Assembly: GCF_014203835.1 (NCBI RefSeq)
Contig: NZ_JACHJW010000001.1
Location: 3,112,501 to 3,176,500 of the forward strand
Length of the DNA: 64,000 bases
Source of the DNA: Micromonospora polyrhachis
Lineage (GTDB): Bacteria > Actinomycetota > Actinomycetes > Mycobacteriales > Micromonosporaceae
Direction: 5' to 3'
The position numbers and the translations under genes are program-made. The notes beneath the pieces were generated by a model. That model had not been told where the DNA came from, did no database searches, and saw nothing but the letters and a program-made list of their open reading frames with translations. Every line of letters begins with the position of its first letter. The stretch's first letter is position 1. Of the stretch, positions 7,211-15,501 are shown one piece after another.

Positions 7211-8089
7211 ATGCGGGACAGTTTCGTGACAACCACCAGCGCGCTGCTCGCGGACGATCCGCGTACCGCCCTGGTGCTGGCCGACATCTCCGCGTCCGTG
7301 TTCGCCCCGGCCGCCCACCGTCATCCGGAGCGGGTGCTCAACGTGGGCATCCGTGAGCAGTTGATGATCGGGGTGGCGGGCGGGTTGGCGTTGACCGGGC
7401 TGCGGCCGATCGTGCACTCGTACGCGACGTTCCTGGTGGACCGGGCGTACGAGCAGATCAAGCTGGATCTGGGCCACCAGGGAGTGGGCGCGATCCTGGT
7501 CAGCGTGGGTGCGTCGTACGACGGGTCGGAAATGGGCCGGACACACATGTCGCCGGGGGACGTGGCACTGTTCGACACGATCGGCGGCTGGACGGTGCAG
7601 GTGCCGGGGCACCGGGACGAGGTGCCGGCGCTGTTGAAGGCGGCCACCCCACACGACGATCCGGTCTATCTGCGGCTGTCCACACAGTCGAACCGGTTGT
7701 CGTACGGCGGGGACACCCGGTTGCAGGTGCTGCGGCGGGGTACACCGGGCGGGCCGCTGATCGTGGCGGTCGGGCCGATGCTGGATCCGACGCTGGCGGC
7801 GGTGGCGGGGCTGGATGTGACGGTGGCGTACACGCACACCCCGAGGCCGTTCGACACGACCGGTCTACAGGCGCTGGCCGGGTCGGAGGTGATCCTGGTG
7901 GAGCCCTACCTGGCGGGTACGTCGAGCGCGCTTGTGAATGGGGTGCTCAGTCACGTACCGCACCGGTTGTTGTCACTCGGGGTGGGTCACGCCGAGATCC
8001 GTCGCTACGGCACGCCGCAGGATCATGCCCGGTGGCACGGCTTGGACGCAGCGGGGTTGCGGGCCTCGATCAGCGCTTTCCTGAGCTGA
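7211..8089 (+). CDS. transketolase, C-terminal (pyrimidine-binding) subunit
   Basis: A 292-residue partner of the preceding gene. VLNVGIREQLMIGVAGGLAL carries the catalytic Glu of the pyrimidine-binding domain. GASYDGSEMGRTHMSPGDVAL is the usual region contacting the substrate, and a C-terminal transketolase domain follows. ATG 7211 has AAGGAA upstream; an earlier in-frame GTG at 7184 would overlap the N-terminal subunit by 4 bp and remains possible. It is not a broken transketolase: both halves are complete and end at domain borders. Its 3' end lies in a 22-bp-period duplication shared with the convergent glycosyltransferase gene. Confidence 0.92.
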   Translation: MRDSFVTTTSALLADDPRTALVLADISASVFAPAAHRHPERVLNVGIREQLMIGVAGGLALTGLRPIVHSYATFLVDRAYEQIKLDLGHQGVGAILVSVGASYDGSEMGRTHMSPGDVALFDTIGGWTVQVPGHRDEVPALLKAATPHDDPVYLRLSTQSNRLSYGGDTRLQVLRRGTPGGPLIVAVGPMLDPTLAAVAGLDVTVAYTHTPRPFDTTGLQALAGSEVILVEPYLAGTSSALVNGVLSHVPHRLLSLGVGHAEIRRYGTPQDHARWHGLDAAGLRASISAFLS

Positions 8090-8105
8090 GATCAGCGCTT
8101 TCCTG
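8068..8105. repeat. 16-bp direct duplication across two convergent stop codons
   Basis: GATCAGCGCTTTCCTG occurs at 8068-8083 and again at 8090-8105. The transketolase stop (8087-8089) lies between the copies, and the stop of the convergent glycosyltransferase (8092-8094) lies in the second copy. Both proteins therefore end in sequence created by the duplication. Confidence 0.85.
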
Positions 8106-8799
8106 GGATGACGCCCCGGCGTCGGGTGCGCTCGCGACCGAGGATCCACAGCGCCTCGACGCCGTCCTTCCAGGTGATCTTCTTGCCTTCGTCGCGCCCT
8201 CGGGCGTGGTAGCTGATCGGCACCTCGTAGGGGCGGATTCGCCGCCGGAGCAGTTTGCCGGTGACCTCCGCCTCCATGCCGAAGCCTCGGGAGCGGATGT
8301 CCAGCGAGCGGTAGAGCCCGACGGGCAGCAGCTTGAAGCAGGTCTCCAGGTCGCCGATGTAGGAGTTGAACAGGACATTGGCGGCGGTGGTGACGGCTTT
8401 GTTGCCCATTACGTACCAGAAGCTGTAGGAGCTGTGGCTGCCGAATGTCCGATTTCCGTAGACAACCGTCGCGCGTCCGTCCAGGACCGGTTCGAGCAGT
8501 TTGGTGATGTCCTGCGGGTCGTATTCGAGGTCGGCGTCGAGGATCACCATGTATTCGCCCTCGGCGTTGTCTACCGCCGTACGGATCGCCGCACCCTTGC
8601 CCGCGTTGCGCGGATGGGTGATGACCCGGACCCGGGTGTCGTCGGCCCGACCGAGGATCTCGCCGGTGCCGTCCCGGCTTCCGTCATCGACCACGACGAG
8701 TTCGATCTCGCACGGGTAGTCCACCGCCAGCGCCTGCTTCAGGGCGTCCGCGATGCGTTCTTCCTCGTTGTAGACCGGCATGAGGATCGAGAGCTTCAC
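8092..8799 (-). CDS. family 2 glycosyltransferase (polyprenyl-phosphate mannosyl/glucosyltransferase type)
   Basis: A 235-residue GT-A enzyme starting at GTG 8799 with GGAG upstream. It has LSILMPVYNEEERI, VVVDDGSRDGT and VILDADLEYDP (the DxD metal/nucleotide site) in the order typical of GT2 enzymes that load a sugar onto polyprenyl phosphate. There is no obvious membrane tail, which separates it from DPM2-like anchored forms. The acceptor is inferred from the family. The GT-C-like membrane protein beginning at 9048, in the divergent direction, would be a logical user of the lipid-linked sugar on the outer face. Confidence 0.88.
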   Translation of the reverse strand: MKLSILMPVYNEEERIADALKQALAVDYPCEIELVVVDDGSRDGTGEILGRADDTRVRVITHPRNAGKGAAIRTAVDNAEGEYMVILDADLEYDPQDITKLLEPVLDGRATVVYGNRTFGSHSSYSFWYVMGNKAVTTAANVLFNSYIGDLETCFKLLPVGLYRSLDIRSRGFGMEAEVTGKLLRRRIRPYEVPISYHARGRDEGKKITWKDGVEALWILGRERTRRRGVIPGKR

Positions 8800-8923
8800 G
8801 GGGACATCTCCACGGTGGCGACGACAGATCCTTGCTAGCCTAGCCTGCGGCGAGGAATAGGTCTGTCCTGACGTCTGCCGCATCCGGCCGTGTCTGCTCC
8901 AACCGCCATCGCCGGCACTATCG

Positions 8924-8977
8924 AGCCTGCCGCCACCGACAGTGGTACCCAGCCTGCCGCCACCGGCAGCGGTGCCT
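8924..8977. repeat. 27-bp tandem duplication in intergenic region
   Basis: Two adjacent 27-bp copies (8924-8950 and 8951-8977) share AGCCTGCCGCCACCG with a few differences after it. They lie between the divergent glycosyltransferase genes and are non-coding in any supported frame. Confidence 0.75.
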
Positions 8978-9047
8978 ACTCCGTCCGACACCCGCACAAG
9001 GCTGCCTTCGCGTGGGGCAGCCAGGATCATGGTGTTTACTTCCGGCC

Positions 9048-11183
9048 ATGCCGGCTGCATGGTCCCCGCTCGTGGTGGCACCCGTAATCGCCTTCTTCGC
9101 GATCATGTATGCCTTCCGTCCAGCGCCGAAGAGCGTTGGTCAGCCGGTACGCCTGTCGGTGGTCCGAGCGGCGTTGGTCACTGGCGCGTACGCGGTGCTG
9201 ACCGTCGAGTTGCTCGGCGCGTACGGCTGGTTGACCGCGCCCGCGATCGCGGCGGTCTGGCTGCTCTTCCTGCTGGTCGCGCTGGCCTTGGCGGTCTGGC
9301 GGTGGCGCCGCTCGGCCGCATCATCGGACCAACCCCGGTCGATATTGCGGGACGCGCGCCGCGCCGCATCGAGCGGCTGGGAGACCATCCGGGCCGAGGG
9401 GTGGCGGCAGGCCAGCCTGGCCGAGCGGCTGATGATCTGTGTCATCGCTTTCCTGGTACTGGCCGAACTGGTCATCGCCCTGCTCGCCGAACCGAACAAC
9501 TTCGACTCGCAGACCTACCACCTGCCGAAGGTCGAGCACTGGGTGCAGCAGGGCAGCCTGGAGATGTGGGCGACCGCCATCCACCGGCAGGTGAGCATCC
9601 CGCCCGGCGCCGAATATCTGTTGCTGCACCTACGCCTGTTGACCGGTGGCGACACCCTCTACAACCTGGCGCAGTGGGCGGCGGCGATCGGCTGTCTGGT
9701 GGTCGCGACGCGGATCGCCGCGCAACTCGGCGGGGGCCGGCGGGCCCAGGTCATCACCGCCTTCCTGGTGGCGACGACGCCGATGGTGGCGCTTCAGGCG
9801 ACAAGTACGCAGACCGACCTGGTGGCCGCCGCCTGGGCCGGTTGCGCAGCGACCCTGGTGCTGGACAACCTGTCCCGGCGGGCCACCATCGGCGCGGTGC
9901 TCGCGCTCGGCACCGCCACCGGGCTGACGGCCGTCACCAAGACCAGCGGGCTGATCGGGGTCGGTCCGATGCTGGTCGTGTGGGGGGTCGCCCAACTCCG
10001 GCAAATCTTCCGGCCAGCGCCATCCGCAGACCGTGCGGCCGCCACGTCCGGTACGGGGCGGGTACGGGCGGTGTTGGGCATCGGTGGCGTCTCCATCGCC
10101 ATCCTGGCCGTCGCCGCAATGATCACCGGGCCGTACCTGGTGCGGATGACCGTCGAGTTCGGCAATCCGCTCGGGCCGCCCCGGCTGCGCGAGTCGATCC
10201 CGACCACCCGACACGACCCGCCCGCTGTCCTGGTCAACGGGCTGCGGATCGGGCACACCGCGTTGGACACCCCGCTGAGTCCGCTGCGAGACGTCACCGC
10301 GTCCGTCATCAAGCAGGTGGCGGAGCTGGTCGGCGTCGACCCGCAGGATCCGGGCATCACCTTCGGCAAGACCACGTTCCCGGTGCGGTCCTGGTATCCC
10401 GACGAGGACCGGGTCGCGTTCCCCCTCGTCGGGGCGCTCGTCCTGATCGGCGGGGTACTGGCGCTGGCGCGTCCACAACGGATCTCACCGGAGCGCGCCG
10501 GCACGCTGCGTGCGTACGCAGTCGCGATCGGGGTCACCGTGGTCCTGCACAGCGCGATGATCAAGTGGCAGCCCTGGGGAAATCGGCTGGTGCTGTACGC
10601 GTTGCTGCTGGCCGTACCGCTGGCCGGGGTGTGGCTGGACGCGATGTTCCGGCGTCGGTCCAGCAACCAAGCAGAGGACGCTGGCCGAGCAGAGGACGCT
10701 GGCCGAGGTGGTCGGCGTTCGGTGGCAACCCTGGCGGCGGTGGCCGTACTCGCCACCTCCGCACTTTCCGGGGTGCTCGCCATCTCGTACGGCTTCCCCC
10801 GCCGACTGGTCGGTACGGGGTCGCTATTCACGACCTCCGACTGGGAGACCCGGTTCCTGCGTCGTCCGCAGTGGGCGGAGGAGTTCCGGTGGGCGGCCCA
10901 GGAGGTCGAGGCCGCTGGTGCCCGGCGGATCGGCCTGGTGCAGCAGAACGACAACTGGGAGTACCCCTGGTGGTTGCTGCTGCGCTCTGGCGACAGTGAC
11001 TCGGATCGGGAGATCGTGGCGCTGCAGTCGGTGCTGGACGGCCGACCGCCAGCTGATCCGCGCACTGTGGACGCGATTGTGTGTACCGGTGACCGGAAGG
11101 CGTGCACCAGGTTGGTGCCGCCCGGTTGGCGGGTCGAGTTCCGCGGTTACGTGGGCTACGCCCTGCCACCGCACACTCCCTGA
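9048..11183 (+). CDS. multi-pass GT-C type glycosyltransferase-like membrane protein
   Basis: About 711 residues from ATG 9048. It has roughly ten or more hydrophobic segments; the first two start at residues 5 and 33. After a long first cytoplasmic stretch comes EPNNFDSQTYHLPKVEHW around residue 165, the acidic loop motif that in GT-C/ArnT/PMT enzymes binds the lipid-phosphate sugar donor. A final non-membrane domain of about 130 residues (VEAAGARRIGLVQQNDNWEY) ends the protein. It likely transfers a sugar from a polyprenyl phosphate donor outside the membrane. An 18-bp tandem duplication gives AEDAGRAEDAGR at about residues 541-552. The acceptor is unknown. Confidence 0.8.
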   Translation: MPAAWSPLVVAPVIAFFAIMYAFRPAPKSVGQPVRLSVVRAALVTGAYAVLTVELLGAYGWLTAPAIAAVWLLFLLVALALAVWRWRRSAASSDQPRSILRDARRAASSGWETIRAEGWRQASLAERLMICVIAFLVLAELVIALLAEPNNFDSQTYHLPKVEHWVQQGSLEMWATAIHRQVSIPPGAEYLLLHLRLLTGGDTLYNLAQWAAAIGCLVVATRIAAQLGGGRRAQVITAFLVATTPMVALQATSTQTDLVAAAWAGCAATLVLDNLSRRATIGAVLALGTATGLTAVTKTSGLIGVGPMLVVWGVAQLRQIFRPAPSADRAAATSGTGRVRAVLGIGGVSIAILAVAAMITGPYLVRMTVEFGNPLGPPRLRESIPTTRHDPPAVLVNGLRIGHTALDTPLSPLRDVTASVIKQVAELVGVDPQDPGITFGKTTFPVRSWYPDEDRVAFPLVGALVLIGGVLALARPQRISPERAGTLRAYAVAIGVTVVLHSAMIKWQPWGNRLVLYALLLAVPLAGVWLDAMFRRRSSNQAEDAGRAEDAGRGGRRSVATLAAVAVLATSALSGVLAISYGFPRRLVGTGSLFTTSDWETRFLRRPQWAEEFRWAAQEVEAAGARRIGLVQQNDNWEYPWWLLLRSGDSDSDREIVALQSVLDGRPPADPRTVDAIVCTGDRKACTRLVPPGWRVEFRGYVGYALPPHTP

Positions 11184-11389
11184 ACCCCAGCCACCCGCCC
11201 GACGTCGTAGCCGTCGCCCCGCCCGAGCCGTCGCCCCGCCACGTCGTGGGCATGGTGCGCCACGCCGTACTGAGCTGCGACGACATCTGCGCGCAACAAG
11301 TTACTGAGAGGTATTCACATTCCCCGCCCGGGGGGCTACCGTCTGACCATCCGATTGACCAGTAACGATTGGATGGAAGGACCGCGTCG

Positions 11390-13015
11390 ATGAGCGACCC
11401 CCGCCCACCGGGAGAACGCAGCCCGCTTCGGATGCCACGACGACGTACCGCCGTCGTGACCGCATTCGTCGCCGGCCTCGTCCTGCCGATGCTCGTCAGC
11501 CCTCTCCCCGCCTCCTCCGCCCCCGCACCGGCCCAGGCGCGCCCGCCGATCCAGGCATTGCCGGCCAACCTCGAATCGATCCGTGCCGCCGAGGCCACCC
11601 AGCTCTACGGCAGCCCGGCCATCCGCCCGATAGAGCAGCGGAAGGTCGCGCTACTCACGATGGGTGACAGCCAGATCTCCGGCGAGGGCGTGGGGAACTA
11701 CGTTCCCGGCACCCACCAGCCGGGCAACTGGTGCGACCGGTCGTACGACCAGGCGGTGTTCCGTACCGGGATCTCCTCGGACGTGCAGTACAACATCGCC
11801 TGCTCGGGTGCCACCCCGTGGAACCTCATAGCCGGCGGCCCGACCCAGCACAACGAGTTGAACCAGGGTGACCACCTCGCGATCAAGGCACGGAACACCA
11901 AGATCAAGCTACTCTGGGTGATCGTCGGCGCGAACGGTGACGGCACGATCCAGTTCGGACCGGTCGCCACCGACTGCACCATCAGCCGGGTGTTCTTCCA
12001 GGGCGCGTGCTACCCCGACTACACCGACAACTGGTCGATCCGTACCGACGGTAGCCGGCAGGCCGTCGAGCAGGCGCTCAACGGCATCCGGCAGACCATG
12101 ACCAACGCGGGCTACCTCCAGTCCGACTACGAACTCGTGTTCATGTCATACCCGAGTCCCGGGGGCCCGGACATCGAGGACAACGCGGACTTCCCGGGTT
12201 GGTACAACGGTGGCTGCCTGATGTACCTCGCCGACCTGGCGTTCGCCCGCAACAAGGCGGTGCCACTGTTCGAGAAGGCACTACGGGCCGCCGCCGTCAA
12301 CACCGGCACCCGCTACATCGACGCCAGCCGACTGTTCCACGGTCACGAGGTGTGCTCGGAGAGCACCTCCGTACGCGGCCTCTTCATCGAGGTTGGCGTC
12401 TGGGACGAGAACGCCGCTCGGCAGTCGTTCCACCCCAACTATCGGGGACACGGCATGTTCGCCCAGTGCATGACGGCGTTCTTCAACTCCGGCCAGCAGC
12501 AGGGCACCTGCGTCGACCCGGCCAGCACCAACCAGGCCGTGTTCTATCCGGGGCTGTTCGAGTTCAAGCAGCTCCGCAACACGGGCACCGGCAACTGTAT
12601 CGACGGTGAGGGCTACGACTCCCGAAACGGTACGGCGCAAATCTCGTACACCTGTCACGGTGGCCGAAACCAGGGCTTCTGGTACGACTCCACCCGCAAG
12701 TCGCTGCACTCCGAACTCTCCCACGACCGGTGCCTGGACGTCGCGGGCGGCTCGTTGACCGCCAACACCCCGGTCAACATCCACGACTGTCACGGTGGCA
12801 CGAACCAGAAGTGGGTCTTCTCCGGCAGCCAGATCAAGGCCGCCGGCAACACCAACCTCTGCCTGGCCTTCGACAGCCCGAGCAGTGGTAACCCACGCCT
12901 ACGCCTGGCGGCCTGCGGCAGCAGCAACCGTCAGCAGTGGTCCTTCCAGTCCCGCTCGTTCGCCAACCCCGTCGGCTACGGTCACGACGACTTCATCGGT
13001 TCCCGCGTCTACTGA
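11390..13015 (+). CDS. secreted SGNH/GDSL hydrolase with C-terminal ricin-type lectin domain
   Basis: A 541-residue exported protein. ATG 11390 follows GGAAGGA (11374-11380). An Arg-rich signal peptide (residues about 1-47, VVTAFVAGLVLPMLVSPLPA) precedes the SGNH domain. LLTMGDSQISGEG carries the nucleophile Ser (GDS), IACSGAT follows, VIVGANGD carries the Asn block, and FHPNYRGHG carries the catalytic His. Residues about 410-535 form a beta-trefoil ricin B/CBM13 lectin (NCIDGEGYDSRN, RCLDVAGGS, CLAFDSPSS) with QxW-like repeats. Expected to deacylate an extracellular polysaccharide or ester while bound to sugar. The actual substrate is unknown. Confidence 0.9.
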   Translation: MSDPRPPGERSPLRMPRRRTAVVTAFVAGLVLPMLVSPLPASSAPAPAQARPPIQALPANLESIRAAEATQLYGSPAIRPIEQRKVALLTMGDSQISGEGVGNYVPGTHQPGNWCDRSYDQAVFRTGISSDVQYNIACSGATPWNLIAGGPTQHNELNQGDHLAIKARNTKIKLLWVIVGANGDGTIQFGPVATDCTISRVFFQGACYPDYTDNWSIRTDGSRQAVEQALNGIRQTMTNAGYLQSDYELVFMSYPSPGGPDIEDNADFPGWYNGGCLMYLADLAFARNKAVPLFEKALRAAAVNTGTRYIDASRLFHGHEVCSESTSVRGLFIEVGVWDENAARQSFHPNYRGHGMFAQCMTAFFNSGQQQGTCVDPASTNQAVFYPGLFEFKQLRNTGTGNCIDGEGYDSRNGTAQISYTCHGGRNQGFWYDSTRKSLHSELSHDRCLDVAGGSLTANTPVNIHDCHGGTNQKWVFSGSQIKAAGNTNLCLAFDSPSSGNPRLRLAACGSSNRQQWSFQSRSFANPVGYGHDDFIGSRVY

Positions 13016-13021
13016 GATGTA

Positions 13022-13069
13022 AGGAAGGGTCCCTTCTCATCGCTTTCAGCCATGGAAGGGACCCTTCCT
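13022..13069. repeat. double-palindrome hairpin, copy A of four; likely bidirectional terminator
   Basis: A 15-bp stem (13022-13036 with 13055-13069) encloses an 18-nt loop containing ATCGCTTT. Each arm is itself nearly palindromic (GAAGGGTCCCTTC). It lies between the convergent SGNH hydrolase and a hypothetical gene. Related copies are at 24991, 47822 and 58988. Confidence 0.85.
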
Positions 13070-13073
13070 AACG

Positions 13074-13529
13074 TCAGGTGGCCAGGGCCGGGGCGACCCG
13101 GCTCGCCCCGCCGGGCCGGAACCGGTGGTTGAGTACGGCGTCCAACTGCCACACCCGCTTCGGATCGCCGACCTGGATCAGGAACCGCTCGCGTACCCCG
13201 TCGATCGCGGTCGCCGCCAGCTCCACAGCGGACAGATTCGGGTCGGAGTTCCAGGTGACGTTGGTCAGGTGCCGCAGCTCGGCGTTGAGGTGCAGGCGCA
13301 GTCGACGCAGCAGTCGGGTCCGCCGCATCACCACCAGTCGACGATGGGTAAGCAGTAGCAGGTAGTCGCCCTGGGCCGGCCGATCGACCCGGGTACATCG
13401 GGTGACGAGCACGGCGTCGTCGCCGGACTCCATGCATCGCCGCAGGTTGGCCAGGTGTCGACCCGCCCTCGTGGCGGACACCCCGGCCACTACGGCCGTG
13501 GGTGGAAGCGTCTGGGAGAACACGTCCAT
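13074..13529 (-). CDS. hypothetical protein, possibly PH-like fold
   Basis: A 151-residue protein starting at ATG 13529, with no signal peptide or membrane segment. The middle (YLLLLTHRRLVVMRRTRLLRR followed by VTWNSDPNLSAVELAATAID) alternates beta strands in a way reminiscent of bacterial PH-domain proteins, in which a strand pair like LLLTHRRLVV is common. I do not recognise the family with certainty. It stands alone between a convergent hydrolase and the downstream end of the thiolase gene (159 bp spacing). Function unknown. Confidence 0.65.
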   Translation of the reverse strand: MDVFSQTLPPTAVVAGVSATRAGRHLANLRRCMESGDDAVLVTRCTRVDRPAQGDYLLLLTHRRLVVMRRTRLLRRLRLHLNAELRHLTNVTWNSDPNLSAVELAATAIDGVRERFLIQVGDPKRVWQLDAVLNHRFRPGGASRVAPALAT

Positions 13530-13687
13530 GCGCTGTCCAACGAGGCGTTGACGGCAGATGGTGCGGCATTTACATGGATGAAAGTGAGATTAGCGTTCCC
13601 TGAATGTCGTGCGCATGCCGATGTAACGGCACTCCGACCTGCGTCACCACAGGCCAAGTGCCGTCAACCGGATGGTCAGGGAGATAC

Positions 13688-14860
13688 CTACAGCAGTTCG
13701 ACGATGGTGGCGTTGGCCATACCGCCGCCCTCGCACATGGTCTGTAGGCCGTAGCGGATGCCGTTGTCCCGCATGTGCTGCACCATCGTGGTCATGATCC
13801 GGGCACCGGATCCACCGAGCGGGTGGCCGAGGGCGATGGCTCCGCCGCGCGGGTTGAGTCGGGCCGGGTCGGCTCCGGTCTCGGCCAGCCAGGCCAGCGG
13901 CACCGGCGCGAACGCCTCGTTGACCTCGTACACGCCGATATCGTCGATGCCCAGCCCGGCGCGGCGCAGCGCCTTCGCGGTGGCCGGGATGGGTGCGGTC
14001 AGCATGATCACCGGGTCGTCGGCGGCGACCACGGCGGTGTGGATCCGGGCCAGCGGGGTGAGGCCGTGCTGCCGGGCCCACTCGGAGGTGGTGACCGCGA
14101 CGGCGGCGGCTCCGTCGGAGATCTGCGACGCCGAGCCGGCCGTGACCACGCCATCGGCCTTGAACGGCGTCTTCAGCTCACCGAGCCGCTCCAGGGTGGT
14201 GTCCCGCCGGATGCCCTCGTCGGCGGTGACCTTGCCACCGTCGGCCACCGCGACCGGGGAGATCTCCGCCTCGAACAGCCCGACGTCCTGCGCCGCCGCC
14301 GCCTTCTGGTGGCTGGCCAGCGCGAACTCGTCCAACTGGGTACGGGAGAAGCCCCACCGCTGGGCGATCATCTCCGCCCCGACCCCCTGGTTGAACGGCA
14401 CCGGCTCGTCGACGCCGAAGCCTTCGGCGTCGCGGTAGCGGTCGCGCACCAGATCCCCGTACGGCAGGCCGCCGGTGGCCGAGGAGCCCATCGGTACCCG
14501 GGTCATCGCCTCGACTCCGCCGGCGACGACGAGGTCCGCCTGACCGGAGATGACGGTGGCGGCGGCGAAGTGCAGCGCCTGCTGGCTGGAGCCACACTGC
14601 CGGTCGACGCTCGTGCCGGGCACCGACTCCGGCCAGCCGGCCGCCAGTACGACGTTGCGGCCGATGTTCCACGACTGCTCGCCGACCTGGGACACGCAGC
14701 CCCAGATCACGTCGTCGACGTCGGCCGGCGCCAGGCCGGAGCGCTCGGCCAACGCGAGCAGGACGTACGCCGACAGATCGACCGGGTGCACCGAGGCCAG
14801 GCCACCCTTGCGTCGGCCGATCGGGGTGCGTGCCGTACCGACGATGACCGCGTCCCGCAT
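13688..14860 (-). CDS. acetyl-CoA C-acyltransferase (thiolase)
   Basis: A 390-residue thiolase with ATG 14860 preceded by GGGGAGTAG. DRQCGSSQQALHFAA carries the nucleophilic Cys at about residue 87, YEVNEAFAPVPLAW is the conserved NEAFA motif, GGAIALGHPLGGSGARI carries the His, and CEGGGMANATIVELL carries the C-terminal Cys-Gly motif. All catalytic residues are present, so it is an active thiolase. It either cleaves 3-ketoacyl-CoA in beta-oxidation or condenses acetyl-CoA, and sequence alone does not decide which. No other fatty-acid genes adjoin it. Confidence 0.93.
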   Translation of the reverse strand: MRDAVIVGTARTPIGRRKGGLASVHPVDLSAYVLLALAERSGLAPADVDDVIWGCVSQVGEQSWNIGRNVVLAAGWPESVPGTSVDRQCGSSQQALHFAAATVISGQADLVVAGGVEAMTRVPMGSSATGGLPYGDLVRDRYRDAEGFGVDEPVPFNQGVGAEMIAQRWGFSRTQLDEFALASHQKAAAAQDVGLFEAEISPVAVADGGKVTADEGIRRDTTLERLGELKTPFKADGVVTAGSASQISDGAAAVAVTTSEWARQHGLTPLARIHTAVVAADDPVIMLTAPIPATAKALRRAGLGIDDIGVYEVNEAFAPVPLAWLAETGADPARLNPRGGAIALGHPLGGSGARIMTTMVQHMRDNGIRYGLQTMCEGGGMANATIVELL

Positions 14861-14946
14861 TTTCTACTCCCCAGTAACTAAGCTTTTCTCGATACTACGT
14901 CCTGCTGACCGCCTCGTCTCCCCGGCCGTGCCTCATCCTTGGAGGC

Positions 14947-15429
14947 GTGCACACCGACCCCACCGACGACGAGCGGCACGACAGCAGTGCGTTGCCGGAC
15001 GACGACCGACCCAGGACCTGGCGCGTGCGCGCACTCCTGCCCGTGCTGAAGGTGGTGGGTGCCGGCGGCTTCGCCGTACTCGGGGCACTGCTCGCCGAAG
15101 GCGACCCGGTCCGGTGGGGTCTGGCCGCCCTGGCCGCCGCCGGGCTTCTCGGCTGGGCACTGCGCGACCTGGTCGCTCCGGTCCGCCTCGGCGTCGACGG
15201 GGCTGGCATCACGGTGATCACCGGATTCGCCGGTCGGCGACACCTCGACTGGGCCCGGATCGAGCGGATCGCCGTGGACACGCGCCCCCGGCGCGGCCTG
15301 CGCACCGAACTCCTGGAGATCGACGCGGGCGACTCCCTGCACCTGTTCGGGCGGCACGACCTCGGCACCGCGCCGGACGAGGTCGCCGCGATCCTCCAGA
15401 CCAGGTGGCGACGGGCCACGGTCGGCTGA
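14947..15429 (+). CDS. PH-domain-like membrane protein
   Basis: A 160-residue protein from GTG 14947, with TTGGAGG just upstream. After a charged N-terminal tail of about 35 residues come two hydrophobic segments (about 39-55 and 60-78). A small beta-rich domain follows (VRLGVDGAGITVITGFAGRRHLDWARIERIAVD), ending in a helix (APDEVAAILQTRW). This matches the actinobacterial low-molecular-weight antigen / bacterial PH_6 type, in which the PH fold faces the cytoplasm. The family assignment is from pattern memory. It is divergent from the thiolase gene. Cellular role unknown. Confidence 0.75.
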   Translation: MHTDPTDDERHDSSALPDDDRPRTWRVRALLPVLKVVGAGGFAVLGALLAEGDPVRWGLAALAAAGLLGWALRDLVAPVRLGVDGAGITVITGFAGRRHLDWARIERIAVDTRPRRGLRTELLEIDAGDSLHLFGRHDLGTAPDEVAAILQTRWRRATVG

Positions 15430-15501
15430 ACATGGGCCACTCCGAGTCGAACGCAGGCAACGGTCGACTACACCCGGGCCACGCCGAGTAGCCCGGTTCC
15501 G

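Noticed and set aside
6489-8089. Transketolase broken by a frameshift
   Set aside because: Both halves end at domain boundaries, each has its own start signal, and split transketolases are common.
8942-10999. A 685-codon plus-strand frame overlapping the GT-C gene
   Set aside because: Composition is Arg/Gly/Pro-rich with no domain. The other frame encodes a membrane protein with the GT-C acidic motif.
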